Source: Cryptomeria japonica
Lineage: Eukaryota > Streptophyta > Pinopsida > Cupressales > Cupressaceae
DNA: 64,000 nucleotides
Assembly (NCBI RefSeq): GCF_030272615.1
Contig: NC_081415.1
Span: 371,007,809 to 371,071,808 of the forward strand
Direction of reading: 5' to 3'
Shown here: piece after piece, positions 34,558 to 46,504 of the stretch
Position numbering within the stretch: the stretch's first letter is position 1
Layout: each line of letters opens with the position of its first letter
Made by a program: the position numbers and the translations under genes
Notes under the pieces: model-generated
Seen by the model: the letters and a program-made list of their open reading frames with translations, nothing else
Databases searched by the model: none
Told to the model about the DNA's origin: nothing

Positions 34558-35757
34558 TGTTAGGATAACCGATGGACAACTGAGAGGGGGGGTGAATCAA
34601 TTGACAACAAATTATAAAACTTTAAGCACATAAAACCTTTTACTAGAATGCATAAACCAAATACTGGAATAGTAGATATAACAATTAAGAACAAACATAA
34701 ATCAGGGAACAATTACAAACCATCCATAACACTTAACACCATGATTTATACGTGGAAAACTCAATAAAGGGAAAAACCATGGTGGGAAACCTACCCATAG
34801 TCAGATAATACTTCTATAGCAAGTATGTGATTACAATAAGAGGGGATTGCACATGTAGGAAAGCCATCAACCTAGAGCGCATTGCTCATCACAAAAGGAG
34901 CCTCACTGACTACAAAATAAATCTAGACTACAATCCAGAAAGATGAATGAACTGTGAGAATAGCATCTCCTATGCCTGAGTACAGTTCCGGTTAAGCTCA
35001 ATAACAAAGGTCTTAAACCTCTTTCACAAACCCAATTTGATCACCTATGACCAACCAAATCCTCTACATATGATTACAACTTTATTCACACACTAAAAAT
35101 CCCATAACCCATACCACATATGATCTACAAAGAGATCTTATATTATATTTATACCAACCTGGGACCTAAACAATTAGGTTTGCCACCTAAAAGATAATAC
35201 AATAAATTTTTTACATAATCCCACAAACCAATGATAAACTAAGTTAGCCTAAGACTGAAACATTATAAACCAAACAATAAATCCAACCGGTGATGCATCG
35301 GGAGCATCAACCAACACATTACATAAACTGATCCATAACCTAGCAGAATAATATCAGACCCAAAATAGGTCCCTATAAGCCAAATGAAACACCACGAACA
35401 ACTGGAACACAAACAAGATAACCATCAACATCCTGATAACCTTCTAGAAGTTGCACCAACACCACTTATAGGATTCATCAAAAGATCTCCAACAAAGCAC
35501 TACCGGTAAAACCCTTACTGGTAACCAATAGGCTTACTAAAACAGATGATATCATACAGATCATCAAATCCCGAACCAACTAAATCTGATACACATTAGG
35601 AACACATGAATAACCAATCCAAACCAAAGACAAATCTGTAGATCATTATCAAAGACCAACCACTCTAACAGACGTCGGTAGAAAGCAAAACAACTAGTGT
35701 TGACATAAATGACAAACACCAATACAACACATAATCAATTCCTCCAAATTGCTAACA
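34558..35757 (-). repeat. 5' LTR of Cop-2 (right)
   Basis: TGTTAGGATAACC…AATTGCTAACA on the plus strand. A minus-strand TATA box (TATAAATA) lies at about 35146-35153. Confidence 0.92.
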
Positions 35758-35868
35758 CTTTGTTGTTACTGCACTTTATCAGATTTGCATATGTGGTTAA
35801 GTTTGTTAATTTGGTGAAAACTAATTCACCCCCCCTCTCATTTTTCCTTCATTTTTGTTGCCAACAAT

Positions 35869-35880
35869 TGGTATCAGAGC
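35869..35880 (+). other. Cop-1 primer-binding site
   Basis: TGGTATCAGAGC follows the Cop-1 LTR end GCCAACA after AT. It is the standard initiator tRNA-Met site of Copia elements. Confidence 0.92.
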
Positions 35881-35922
35881 TAGATCCTCCGGAAGAAGCT
35901 TAATCGGTTGAGGAAATCCTGA

Positions 35923-36895
35923 ATGGAAACTGGAAGTGGAAGTGTTATCTTTAATAAGGAGAGTCTTAGATTTGATGGAAGTAACTATGCTATATGGAAG
36001 AACCAGATGGAGGTGCACTTGAGATGTCTTGGAGAAGATTACTAGAAGATTACTAAGAATGCCTATTATGTTCCTCTGAATGGACTGGTTGCTGTTGATG
36101 AGATCAAGGAAGCTAAAAATAACATTAGAGCTAAGGAAGCATTGTTGTGTTCCCTGACTAATTTAAAGATGACTAATATAATCGGACTTTAGACTGCACA
36201 TGAGATCTAGGATAAGCTTGAAACCTTGTATGAAGGAGATAAACAAGTTAAATTTGCTAAGTTGTGGAGTTTGAAAGTGAAGTATGAGATGTTGAGGATG
36301 GGAGAAGATGAGAACATAAAATCTTTTATGGCTAAGGTGAATGAACTTTTCCTAGGTATCAAATGTGTCGGTGGAACCCTTGAAGAAGATGAAATTGTTG
36401 CTAAGGTGTTGATATCATTGCCTCTTGCTTACAAACATAAGGTAGGTGCTATTGATGAGATCCATAGTGTGACTACTATGACAAGAGACATGTTGGTTGG
36501 AAAGATTGTTGCATTTGAACTAAACGAATTTGGTAAGTCACATGGAACGTCTGAGACAACATTAGAGCATCTATATCCGGAAAGAAGAAGTATGACCTTG
36601 AAGAATGTAGAATATCTAGATATGAAAGAGAGAGAAGAGAGATGGAAGAGTAAGAAAGAGAATTGGAAGAGCTTGAAGCAATGATTGCGTGGAGATTGCC
36701 TAAGGGAGCTGGTAAGTATGATGGAAAATTGCCTCTGAAATGTTTCTCTTGCAATAAGATAGGACTTTTTGCTTCTAGATGCCTGAAGAGAATCTCTAAA
36801 TATGATAGGCATGATAAAATTGATAAGCATGATATAAATGATAGATATGAGAAGCATGAGAAGCATGAGAAGTATGATAAGCCCTACAAGCTTAA
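35923..36895 (+). pseudogene. Cop-1 gag (UBN2-type, broken)
   Basis: Starts METGSGSVIFNKE at 35923. The frame continues with stops (about 36042, 36190, 36210) through FDGSNYAIWKNQMEVHLRCL, KLETLYEGDKQVKFAKLWSL, RMGEDENIKSFMAKVNELFL and VLISLPLAYKHKVGAIDEI (36226-36684). The zinc knuckle is in the next frame (36741-36782): CFSCNKIGLFASRC, where the His of CX2CX4HX4C is Leu. A Lys/Asp/His-rich repeat (HEKHEKHEKYDK) follows, before a 0.4 kb insertion. Confidence 0.8.
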
Positions 36896-37316
36896 CCGTA
36901 TTAGAAATTGCATGCAGAAAATATCAATTATATGCAAATAAATATCAAACACAAGAATAAAAACATAGAAATAATAACAACAAAGCGGCAATATTTAATG
37001 TGGTTTACCCAATCTCAGGATACATCCACCAAATAAAGAGTCCAATATTATTCTCCAGTAAATAAAAAAACCGATTACAACCAGCGATCCCTTGCAACTC
37101 AATACCACTACAAAAATGCTATAAAATTCTCTACCAAAAACCCTAACCCTTATCCTTTTTATCAAGAATTATGTTGGTTACAAAATAAGAGTTACAACAT
37201 GTCAGCCAACAGAAAAATATGGGTGGAAACTGCACCAATAGAAGTAGAGAAATATTAACCTCTCAGTCTGATTAGGCTCCATATAACAACAAACCGGAAG
37301 TATAAACATCAAAAGA
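36896..37316. mobile_element. ~0.42 kb insertion between Cop-1 gag and protease
   Basis: Cop-1 coding sequence breaks after the Lys-rich tail of gag (near 36895) and resumes at about 37317 with NCYYVVDEGIIDEELEGDEV. The intervening sequence is non-coding and AT-rich. It contains TTAATGTGGTTTACCCAATC, a phrase resembling short Copia LTRs. I could not define termini or a TSD. It may be a solo LTR, a TRIM-like element or a SINE. Confidence 0.5.
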
Positions 37317-37319
37317 ACT

Positions 37320-37860
37320 GCTATTATGTTGTTGATGAAGGTATTATAGATGAAGAATTAGAAGGAGATGAAGTTGTGTTTATTGCTATTAAAGAAGATG
37401 TACCAGTACCTGTTGACTGTACAAGATGCACTATTGAGGAGAAAGCTCTAGCTGCTAAAGTTGAAGAGAAAGATGAATGGGTGATTGACAGTGGTTGTTC
37501 ACATCATATGACTGGTGATAAAAGAAAAATTGTGAATATGGAAAGGTATGATGATGGAATAGTAATATTTGGAGATGAAAAATCTTGTGTGATCCATGGT
37601 AGAGGTTCTATTTCCTTTTATGGTGAGCATAATACTAATGATGTCTTGTATGTTGAAGGTTTGAAGCATAATATTTTAAGTGTTGGACAGATGTTTGACA
37701 AAGGTTATGATTTACGATTTAAGAATGGAAAATGTAAGATCCTAAATGCCTCTGGTATAGAGATTGCATCTAGAACTAAGACTGAACGTAATATCTTTCA
37801 TTTGAATGCTAGTGAGAAAAGTCATTTAATTGCTCAGATTGATGAAAGTTGGTTGTGACA
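37320..37860 (+). pseudogene. Cop-1 protease
   Basis: 160 open codons at 37376-37858. An acidic linker is followed by the active site DEWVIDSGCSHHMTGDKRK, then GRGSISFYGEHNTNDVLYV and LKHNILSVGQMFDKGYDL. The frame ends at 37857 where the conserved Trp of ESWLWH is TGA. The protease itself looks intact. Confidence 0.85.
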
Positions 37861-38800
37861 TAGGAGAATATGTCATGTTAATTTTGATTTAATAATTACG
37901 ATCAGTTCTACTCAATCTGTTAGAGATTTGCCTAAAATTGTTAAGCCTGCTAATCTGGTATGTAAGGAATGTCAAATGGGTAAGAAAACAAGAATTTCTT
38001 TTAAGAGTAAGCAGTATACATCTAATAGATTGCTAGATCTTGTGCATACTGACCTATGTGGGCCTACAAACATTAGAAGTGTGCAAGATGACAAATAGTT
38101 TATGTTACTAATTGATGATTATTCCAGAATGATGTGGGTTGTATTTTTGAAGGAAAAATCAGAAGCATTAGATAAATTCAAGATATTCAAAGTGAAGGTT
38201 GAGACTGAGACAGTTTTGAAGGTGAAATGTTTGAGATCTGACAAAGGAGGAGAATTTTGTTTCAGTGAGTTTGATTCATTCCTGTGAGAAACATGGGATT
38301 AGAAGACAATTATCTTCTCCTAGAACCCCATAGTAGAATGAAGTTGTTGAAAGGAAGAATATGAATGTCTTGGATGCTACAAGGAATATGTTGATTGAAG
38401 GGAATGTTCTGAAGATCTATTGGAGAGAAGCTATTAGCACTGTTGTTTACACATTCAACCGAGTTCACATAAAAGGTGATACCGGTAAGGCTCCTTATGA
38501 GATATGGTTTGGTCATGTTCCTACTATGAGATATTTTAGAATTTTTGGTAGTAAGTGTTATATCAAGAGAGATGACAATAATGGAAAGTTTGATGCAAGA
38601 AGTGATGAAGGAATTTTCTTGGGATATTCAACAAAGAGAAAATCCTACCGGTGCTACAGTAAAAGACTAAGAAAGATAGTGGAAAGTACAAATGTCAAGG
38701 TTGATGAGAACTATGGAAAATAAATCAAAGCATGCGGATATGATGATGGTCAACATGTTGTTCTAACACCTATTCAGACTGAAGAATTGAAGTAGAATGA
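37860..38800 (+). pseudogene. Cop-1 integrase (stops)
   Basis: The zinc motif is H(RRICHVNFD…)CKECQMGKK. The catalytic triad is present: D in LVHTDLCGPTNIR, D in CLRSDKGGEF, E in VVERKNMNVLDATRNM. The C-terminal part (YEIWFGHVPTMRYFRIFGSK, GIFLGYSTKRKSY) is open at 38361-38723. Stops interrupt at about 38097, 38285 and 38332. Integrase inserts the cDNA into the genome. Confidence 0.85.
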
Positions 38801-39800
38801 TCTGGTAAAGACTGTTAATCCAGATGTTGTTGCTATTGGTGAAGAGATGCAAAAACCTGAAAAATTTGAATAATCAGAAGACCCCAAGGTATGTAAGATT
38901 GAATCATTTTGAAAATTAGATTATTGGTGATAAAAATAAAGGTGTGATGGCTACAAAAAGGCTAGCTGCGGAAGAGGTATGTTTGATTTCTAAAATTGAA
39001 CCTAAAGATGGCATGGAAGCTTGCAAAGATGAAAATTGGATGAGAGTTATGGAAGAAGAATTAGATTAGATTGAAAAGAAAGACACATGGGAGCTTGTGC
39101 CTAGACCTAAAGATAAGATATGATTGGTACTAAATGGGTATTTAGGAACAAATTGAATGAAGTTGTCAGAAATGAAGCAAGACTGGTATGCAAAGGTATT
39201 TACAGAAAGAAGGAATTGATTATGAGGAGACTTTTGCTCCAGTAGCTAGACTTGAAGCTGTTAGACTATTGCTTGCATATGCTTCCTATAAAGATTTCAA
39301 GGTATATCAGATGGATGTCAAGTCAGCTTTTTTGAATGGTGATCTTGAGGAAGAAGTCTACATTGAGAAACCTGATGGATTTTCACTATCAAATGATGGA
39401 GACATGGTATGGAAATTGAAGAAATCTCTTTATGGTTTGAAACAAGCCCCTAGAGCCTGGTATGCTAGATTGGATAAGTATTTTCTTCAATTGAGATTTA
39501 AGAAAGGTACTGTTGATAGTAATTTGTATTTTAAGAATTAGAATAATAACATCTTGATTGTTGAAGTCTTTGTTGATGATATTATCTTTGGAGGAGATAA
39601 TAACTTGAGTATGAAGTTTTTTGGTGATATGCAGAAAGAATTTGAGATGTCTATGATAGGAGAGATGGAATTTTTCTTAGGCTTGTAGATTTCATAGACT
39701 AGAAAAGGTATTTTTATATCTCAAACTAAGTATGTGAAGGAATTTTTGAAGAAATTTGGGTCAGATGATTCAAAACCGGTTGGAACTCCTATGGTGACTA
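38800..39800 (+). pseudogene. Cop-1 reverse transcriptase
   Basis: The best open part is 39188-39541: [60 protein letters not shown]. The active site FVDDIIFGGDNNLSMKF follows at about 39570, after a stop at 39540. The motif EMEFFLGL* ends with TAG where relatives have Gln. Upstream stops are at about 39067 and 39121 (frame change). Confidence 0.85.
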
Positions 39801-40209
39801 GCTGCAAATTGTCTAAAAAGTATGAATCTCATAAAGTTAATCAGTCTTTGTATAGATCTATGGTTGGTGGAATACTATATCTTACTTAGACTAGACCATA
39901 TATTATGCATCTTATGTGCATGGCTGCTAGATATCAAGTGATCTGAAAGAGAGTCATGTCACTATTGTAAAGAGGATATTCAAATACTTGAAAGGAACTA
40001 TAGATTATGGTTTTGTGGTATCCGAGGAATGGTGATTTCATGTATGTGCTTACACTAATGTTGATTTGGCTAGTGACGTTGATGACCAGAAGAGTACCTC
40101 TGGTGGTGCTTTCTTTTTGGGTAAGAAATTGGTTTCATGGGCTAGTAAGAAATAGGATTCAGTGTCCTTATCTACTGCTGAAGCTAAGTACATTATTACT
40201 GCTAGTAAC
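39800..40209 (+). pseudogene. Cop-1 RNase H, cut by PMD-LTR-2
   Basis: The reading contains TNVDLASDVDDQKSTSGGAF, FLGKKLVSWASKK and STAEAKYIITASN, and stops at the insertion at 40209. The domain resumes at 63978 with Asn-Cys-Thr-Gln-Leu-Val-Trp. This shows that PMD-LTR-2 entered this codon run and duplicated GTAA(C/T). Confidence 0.85.
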
Positions 40210-40977
40210 TGTAATACCCTAAAAATGGTCACCTAAACCATGGGCCCCTAATCTTGACAACATCACCAAGGTCCTAACCAAAGGCAATTAAATCAACTTT
40301 GAGCACACAATTAATTAATTCTTCAATCATTAAATGTCACATGGCAAGTGAATTATTCTATATTAATTAAATATTTATTTAATTAATTAAATCATTCCAT
40401 GAAAATCATTTTGATCAATTAAACTATCTCAAGGCTAACTATAATTGGAATCTATCTCAAGGTTAACCGAATCTGATCTCTCAATTATTTCAATTATCCT
40501 AAATTGTGCTTTTTCTTGATCTCTCTTGTGATTCTCTATAAATTCAGTCTTCATCTCTCATTCAAAACACCCTGGAGATTTATTGTTATTATACAGTTTT
40601 TCTTCTGGAGTCATTGAAGATATTGTGCTTTCTTTTTTGAGTTTATTGCATCTTAGTTTAGCTTTTTGCATACTTAGTTCAATTATGATTTCTTAAATTT
40701 GTATAGTTTACTATTCATCCATCTAGCATAATCTTGCATCCATTTAGCTTAATATCCTACTCATATAGATTAAATCCTTCATCTTAGTGTAGTCTAGTCA
40801 CTGTTATTGCTTATACAAATCTGAGAGCAAGTCTATACTGGCATCTTTTAGAAGGCAATTGGTCGATTTGTGATGATTTTATTATTCATGCTTATATCTG
40901 TCTAACCATACATGTAATGACTTAATTGAAGTATTGCGTCTTACAACTTACAAATACTTATTCCACTTTTTCACACA
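40210..40977 (+). repeat. 5' LTR of PMD-LTR-2 (with internal deletion)
   Basis: TGTAATACCCTAAAAATGG to TTTTTCACACAC. A TATA box (TATAAATT) is near 40536-40543. Compared with the 3' LTR it lacks 415 bp that correspond to 63020-63434, with TCAATTA at the junction. Confidence 0.88.
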
Positions 40978-42240
40978 CTACTTAGTATGGATGTATGCAT
41001 GCAGATGAATATGGATGTTTGTTTCTGTTTCTTTTCATATGCAAATAAATGATGAAAATGAGTAACTAGTAATGCAAATTGTTTATTTTTTTAATGCAAT
41101 AATGTGAATTCAAATGAATGTATATAATGAAATATATGGATCTATATAAGATGCTTATGTATGCAGCTAACATCTCAATACACAAATACTCGATCAAAGA
41201 AATGATGAAAAAAAGAGACCACTTCGCTTAGAAATGATGATACTTCAAACTCTCATTCAGAAGATAAAGAGATTATTGTTATCATGCGGAAATCACCCAA
41301 AATGCACAAAATGCAAAATGAATGCAAACTAAAAACTAGTCACTGGATTTGAAATGCTTAATGGTTATCATTGAGCGTTTACAAATATAACAGGCAGAAT
41401 AGAGTTCCTTCCTTTTCATGTGCAATATTAATTATCTTGTCCGCAATGACCCTTTTTCGTTCATATCCTTGGACAGATTACACATGCATCCAGATTGCAC
41501 ATTTAAAGAAATTCCCTCAAAACAGACAAAGAAATGATGCCAACCTCCCTGTAGCATACAAATAAGAAGAGTCAAGGTATGTGTGGTGATTTCACCCTGA
41601 TGTGAAGGCACTTATCACAGACACCCAACTGATTAGATGTTTCCAGATCATCAGAATCATTCCTACAAGCAGAAAATAAAGAAAATATTATGCCCCTAAT
41701 CCTTGCTCCTCTTAATCAAGATAGACTTCCTCGAGTTACTAAGAGAGAATAATAATAAAAAACCAATAGAAAAGACAACACACAAAGAAAATTTCATGCA
41801 TATCTCAAACTGTTTAGTGATTGTTTGCAATCATGTTGTTTTGCTTGTGTACTCAATGATAAAACTCTTTAGTAGTTAGGAGATAGGTGACTGACTCTAA
41901 TTGGATGACAAAATATCACTAACAGAAAGATGACTTGGTTGATACTACTTAGGACACGTAAATTGCTCAGTCGATTACCCTAAGCCTAGGACATTGATTA
42001 GTTTCAAGCCATGAGGGTTCTAAAAGAACCAGGATGTCACAAAAGCAACTAAAATATATATATAAGTGAAATCAAAGATGAATGAAAGTGAGAAATGCCA
42101 ACGTTGCGTTCATAGATGGAGCGTTTGAGTACAAGAGGTGCATGTTTTCTAGGTTTTGGCCTGCTTGGCAAAGATTCTTTTTTTTTTTTTTTAAGGACTT
42201 TTTATGATTTTTATGATTTTTTAGGAATTTTTATTTGTAC
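40978..42240. other. Non-coding left interior of PMD-LTR-2
   Basis: No gene is seen. On the minus strand it reads as the 3' untranslated tail of the reversed pol fragment, with stops in all frames and an A-rich run (T-run on plus at about 42178-42193). No PBS or PPT is recognised. Confidence 0.45.
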
Positions 42241-43400
42241 AGGTTGTTGGAGCAGAGAATACTAAGTGAACAAATTTTTCAAGTGGATGGTGTTGATCGG
42301 TTCACGAAGATGTTCTCTTTCCAATGTTGAGAGCTGATAGACACCAAAGCCAAAGACTGCAGTAACGATATAGGGACCCAACCAGTTGGGTTCAAACTTT
42401 CCTTTGTTGTCTCGAAACTATTGATGTTTAGGATTTTTCTCTCATAACAAGGTCACCAGCCTAAAATTCTCATTGTTGAACCTTCTTATTATATCCTTTA
42501 GACATTCTCTTTTCATACACTCTCAGATGATCAAACTCCACTTGCCGACGTTCATCCAGCAACTTGAGTTCTTGCAATCTAGATATTGTGTAGTCTTCAT
42601 CAGTAACGGGACCTTGCAAAGAAACTCTTAGAGATGGTATCTCCACCTCAACAGGTAAGACTTCTTCGGATCCATACATAAAAGAAAAAGGTGTAGTCCA
42701 AGTAGGTGTTCTAATACTTGTTCTATAAGCCCATAATGCAAGATTGAGTTGTAGATGCCAATGTTCCCATATTTGTTTACTGTTTTGTGTAAGATAGTTA
42801 GCAAATTTTTGTTAGATGCCTCAACTTGTCCATTTCCTTGAGGGTAATATATGGATGACTAGTGCTATTTGATTTTGAATTTTTCACAGAGCTCATCTAG
42901 ATCTTTATTCTTGAATTGTCCTCCATTGTCAGTCACAATGGATGAAGGTATCCCATACCTATAGATGATATAGTTAAGGATGAACAAAGCTACTTATTTA
43001 CCAATTGCTTTGATGAGAAAAATTGCTTCTACTCACTTAGTGAAGTACTCAGTGGCAGTCATGATAAACTTGTGTCCATTGGATGATGCAGGATATATTT
43101 GGCCAATGAGATCAAAGGCCCATTACTGAAAAGGCCAATGTGTAATGAAGGGTATGAGATCCCTTGCTAGATCATCTATGAGATTTCCATGTAGCTAACA
43201 CCTCTCACAAGTTTTAGAAAACTTTATAGCGTCTTTCTCCATGTTTGGCCAATAGTAGCCAACCCTTAGTAGTTTCTGAGCTAAAGTTAGACCATTCGAA
43301 TGAGATCCACAAATACCTTCATGGACTTCCGATAATGCACGTTGGGACTCTTCATTTTTTAGACACCTAAGCAAAGTACTATCCAAACCCCACCTAAATA
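42241..43400 (-). pseudogene. Tat-type integrase (reversed inside PMD-LTR-2)
   Basis: From right to left: the zinc-binding HHCC region (EVHEGICGSHSNGLTLAQKL … CERC) at 43195-43386. Then a DDE core with many stops: WAFDLIGQIYPASSNG (Asp), VTDNGGQFKNKDLDELCEKF (Asp), and YYPQGNGQVEASNK (Glu). The C-terminal MYGSEEVLPVEVEIPSLRVS and KRMSKGYNKKVQQ (42470-42679) follow. No chromodomain is seen, in line with a Tat-like lineage. It points opposite to the element's LTRs and PPT. Confidence 0.75.
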
Positions 43401-44012
43401 GAACTTTAGCAATGATGACATATCATGAAGCATTTCATATTAGGTTCCTTTTCTCATTACGGGTAAGATTTTTTGGGACAATTTGGTCTCATAGATAAGA
43501 GTAAATGTGGCTTTAGCGAGATGGGTCATGTCCAATAAAGAACAAACTATCTAGGACTTAGGAGAATCATAGGTAGGGTGATGTAACTCTTCCACTAGGA
43601 ATTCAAAGCGAAAATTAGATTCTTGTAACTCTGGTATGGATGCCAAGGTGGCCATAGCATCTGTTGCTCTATTTGCGGATCTGGGGATTTGCTGGAATGA
43701 TACAAAAGTAAAATATTTATTGAGATCATCCACCATTATCTTATAAGGCATCAGTTTCTCATCTCGAGTCTGATAGGTATCATTGATTTGATTGATGATT
43801 AGCTAAAAATCTTCATAGATGTGTAATTCCAGAACCTTCCATTCGATAGCCAACTTGATCTCGTTTATCAAAGCTTCATGCTCTACAATGTTGTTTGTGC
43901 AAGGGAAAATAATCTTGTAAGCCTTCGGGATTGAATACCTTTGAGGAGTAATAAAAAGTATTCCAGCACTGGAACCATGTTGAGTGAAAGACCCATCAAA
44001 GAACATCTTCCA
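43401..44012 (-). pseudogene. Second (archaeal-type) RNase H of the reversed pol
   Basis: 43803-44006 gives MFFDGSFTQHGSSAGILFIT with the catalytic DGS, then NIVEHEALINEIKLAIEW with Glu in the EHEAL motif. 43551-43751 continues with FQQIPRSANRATDAMATLAS, the Asp-containing last motif. A second RNase H after the native one is the hallmark of the Tat lineage. A TAG at about 43803 splits it. Confidence 0.75.
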
Positions 44013-44700
44013 TGATTATTGAGTAAGGTGCATGATTGATTCATTTGGAAATTCTATATGCAGAGGTTGAGTGTCTTCAAGTGGAGCATCAACAAGTTGA
44101 TCTACAATTACTTGTCCTTTGATGGCTTTGCATTCTACATATTCAATATCAAACTCTGTAAGAACCATGACCCATTTAGCCAATCTTCTTGTAAGTGTTT
44201 CTTTATTGAGAAGATACTTGAGTGGATCAATCTTAGCTACTAGCTTGATGGAATGTGCTAACATGTAGTGTCTCAATTTTTGTGATGCAAATACCAATGC
44301 TAAGCATGCTTTTTCTATTATAGTGTAGTTCATTTCATAAGACACCAATGTTCTGCTAATATAATATATAGCTCTCTCTTTTTTATTTTCATCCCGTTGT
44401 GCCAAAAGTGCCCCCAATGATGAATCAGTTGCTGATATGTATAGAATCAATGGTTTACCTTGAATTGGCGACATCAGTATTGGTGGATTAGATAGGTATT
44501 CTTTGATTTTCTGAAGGTGTTGTTCACATTCTTGATCCCAGTTGTATGTTACTCATTTCCTTAATACTGTTGTGAAGGGTTGAGCTTTATCTGCTAGCTG
44601 AGAAAAAAAGTGTCTGATTGATTGGATACGTCCTTGTAAACTTCTCATTTGACTAATATTCTTTGGAGGTGGCATTTCCATTATAACTTGGACCTTCTAA
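44013..44700 (-). pseudogene. RT thumb and native RNase H of the reversed pol
   Basis: The fragment starts abruptly near 44698 with VIMEMPPPKNISQMRSLQGR, an RT thumb sequence. RNase H follows (44016-44474): LILYISATDSSLGALLAQRD (Asp), ERAIYYISRTLVSYEMNYT, KLRHYMLAHSIKLVAKIDPL and GQVIVDQLVDAPL. The RT fingers and palm, protease and gag are absent. It directly abuts the PMD-2 3' end, so the junction is a rearrangement point. Confidence 0.78.
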
Positions 44701-46504
44701 CAAGAATCGTATGGGCTACAAAAAATGGGTTATCTAACAAAATCTAAGAGCTATAAAAATCTAGCTCTCTGCCTCTCCCTCATTGCTAGGTGGTGGAGGA
44801 GGTGGAGCCTACTGACTGACATCCTGCCTCGGTGCTTGAGCTCCCTCGGATCAAGCCATATACTAAGAATATGGAACCACCTACTATTCTATAGGAACTG
44901 CTATGCTATATGCCACAATATAATAGGCTTCTCGACTGGTCTGATGCAAAACCTCTTGCTAGAGAGTATCTCACTCTGCCCTAAACTCTGCCAGCTGTCG
45001 GTCTCATTCTGTAAGCTATGTCTAAGCCACTGTCAACTGTGACTACAGACCTACTAATCTTGCCCTCATGGACCATGTTGCATCAGTTACCCCCTGCTCC
45101 CTAGCAGGCTTTCTGCCTCCATCTCCACCTCCATCTCCACCTTGCTCATCCCTCTGCTGTCGCACCTATCTAGGAGCTGCTCGCTCCTCCTCTTCTCTAC
45201 CCTCTGTCATCTTAGAACCACTAACCCCCACACCAATAGCTCCAAGGGATCTACCCTCTCCTCTCTACCTCTATCTCCCCCTAGTTGGTATCTTGTTGTT
45301 GCTCGCACTAGGATCACCACCTACCTACCTAGGAGCCTCTTCTATTCGTCCCTGTCCTTGTCCATCTCCCTGTACCTATGCAGGGGCATCATCCTCAATC
45401 TCCTCTATGAGAGGTGCCTGATCAGTTGGATCCATAAACCTAGGGAATAGGTGCTATTGGAACCAATCCCTATATTGGGGCAATACTCCCGCATCTGCAA
45501 TGTCATCCAAGTAGTCCCACCGAAGTTGTTGTAACCCTGCCAACACCTACATGCTCAATGTGTATGACAACCTAGGGGCCCATCCTCATCTCTCCTTGTC
45601 TGCATAACAAGTGTAGGTGGTGAACTCCTGTGAAATCCCTTGAGGCCTACCATACTGCCTCATGACCCCAGGTACAACAAATCGCTCAATAACCATCATA
45701 GACCTATTGATCAAAGGATGAGTCATGAACATATCTCTTCGCACAGCCCTCCAGTCATCCCAAAGCTTGAGACCCCTGTACGGTCTCCATACAACAACAA
45801 TTAGGTCATCTATTTGTCATCTCTAGTACTCTGTCTTGCCCAGATGGGGCTGAGTAATGTATTAAGAATATCTGTAAACAATCGGTTGTTGTGGATCTCT
45901 GGCATCATCCAAAATAGGTCTGCAAACTGGGATATGCTCCCAGGCCCATATTTGTAAAACCAGGACACTTGCTGCCATTCTCTTCCCCTCCCTATATGCA
46001 ACCTCATGTATCTCACAATACATGTAAGATAATAGACAAGAACCCCATCCTAATCTCTCAGGATGATCCAAAAGTCTCTCCAACATCCTAGCCCAGCCGC
46101 ATAAGAAACCTTGTTGTCCTCTGTCTAGCATAACAAAGCAACCAATGAATCCTGCCAAGGCACATGCCAAGGAAAACTGCTCACTATACCTGGCCATCAT
46201 ATCATCCCAACTAATAGCCCGCATAAGGATGTCCTCATCTTGAAAAATGCATCTCAAGGATAATATACCAGGACACTGAGCAACATCGTAATCAACCTTA
46301 TCCCCAACAAATGGAATCCTCAATATCCTATAAACATCCTCTGGAGTGATGGTCATCTCCCCAACTAGTATATGGAATGTGTTATGCTTAGAATGAAATC
46401 TCTCAACCAATGCAGTAAGCATTCTGTGATTCACACAAATATCTGGCATCTGTAGAAGGTGGGTAAACCCGCACAAGTCAATATGTGCTCTATCTATATC
46501 GAAT

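Larger units (their letters stand above)
27664..35757 (-). mobile_element. Cop-2: complete minus-strand Copia element
   Basis: A perfect TSD CTTTG flanks it (27659-27663, 35758-35762). LTRs are 27664-28879 and 34558-35757. The PBS (TGGTATCAGAG, minus strand) is at 34545-34555, and the PPT-like GCCAAAGGGGGATAT (minus) sits beside the left LTR. Gag, protease, integrase, RT and RNase H read leftward. The integrase/protease junction is split by sLTR-C. LTRs differ at roughly 25 of the first 200 bases, so the insertion is old. The leftmost base pair of the element is TA instead of TG. Confidence 0.92.
26451..35866 (+). repeat. 5' LTR of Cop-1, split by Cop-2
   Basis: 26451-27663 plus 35763-35866. 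The start resembles other Copia LTRs here (…TTGTCATTGATGTCAACAC). The end is CACCCCCCCTCTCA…GTTGCCAACA directly before the PBS. A TATA box (TATAAATA) is at 27207-27214. Confidence 0.7.
26451..40209 (+). mobile_element. Cop-1: plus-strand Copia retrotransposon (left part)
   Basis: Cop-1 sits in the Tat-1 RNase H. Its 5' LTR (about 1.3 kb) is split by Cop-2. The tRNA-Met PBS is at 35869. Degraded gag, protease, integrase, RT and RNase H follow in normal Copia order. At 40209 it is interrupted by PMD-LTR-2 and resumes at 63978, reaching the window end before its 3' LTR. The exact LTR start is uncertain between 26448 and 26461. All domains carry stops. Confidence 0.8.

Noticed and set aside
45068-45450. 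Plus-strand Pro/Ser-rich frames
   Set aside because: They lie opposite the PMD-2 tail on the minus strand and have no domain.
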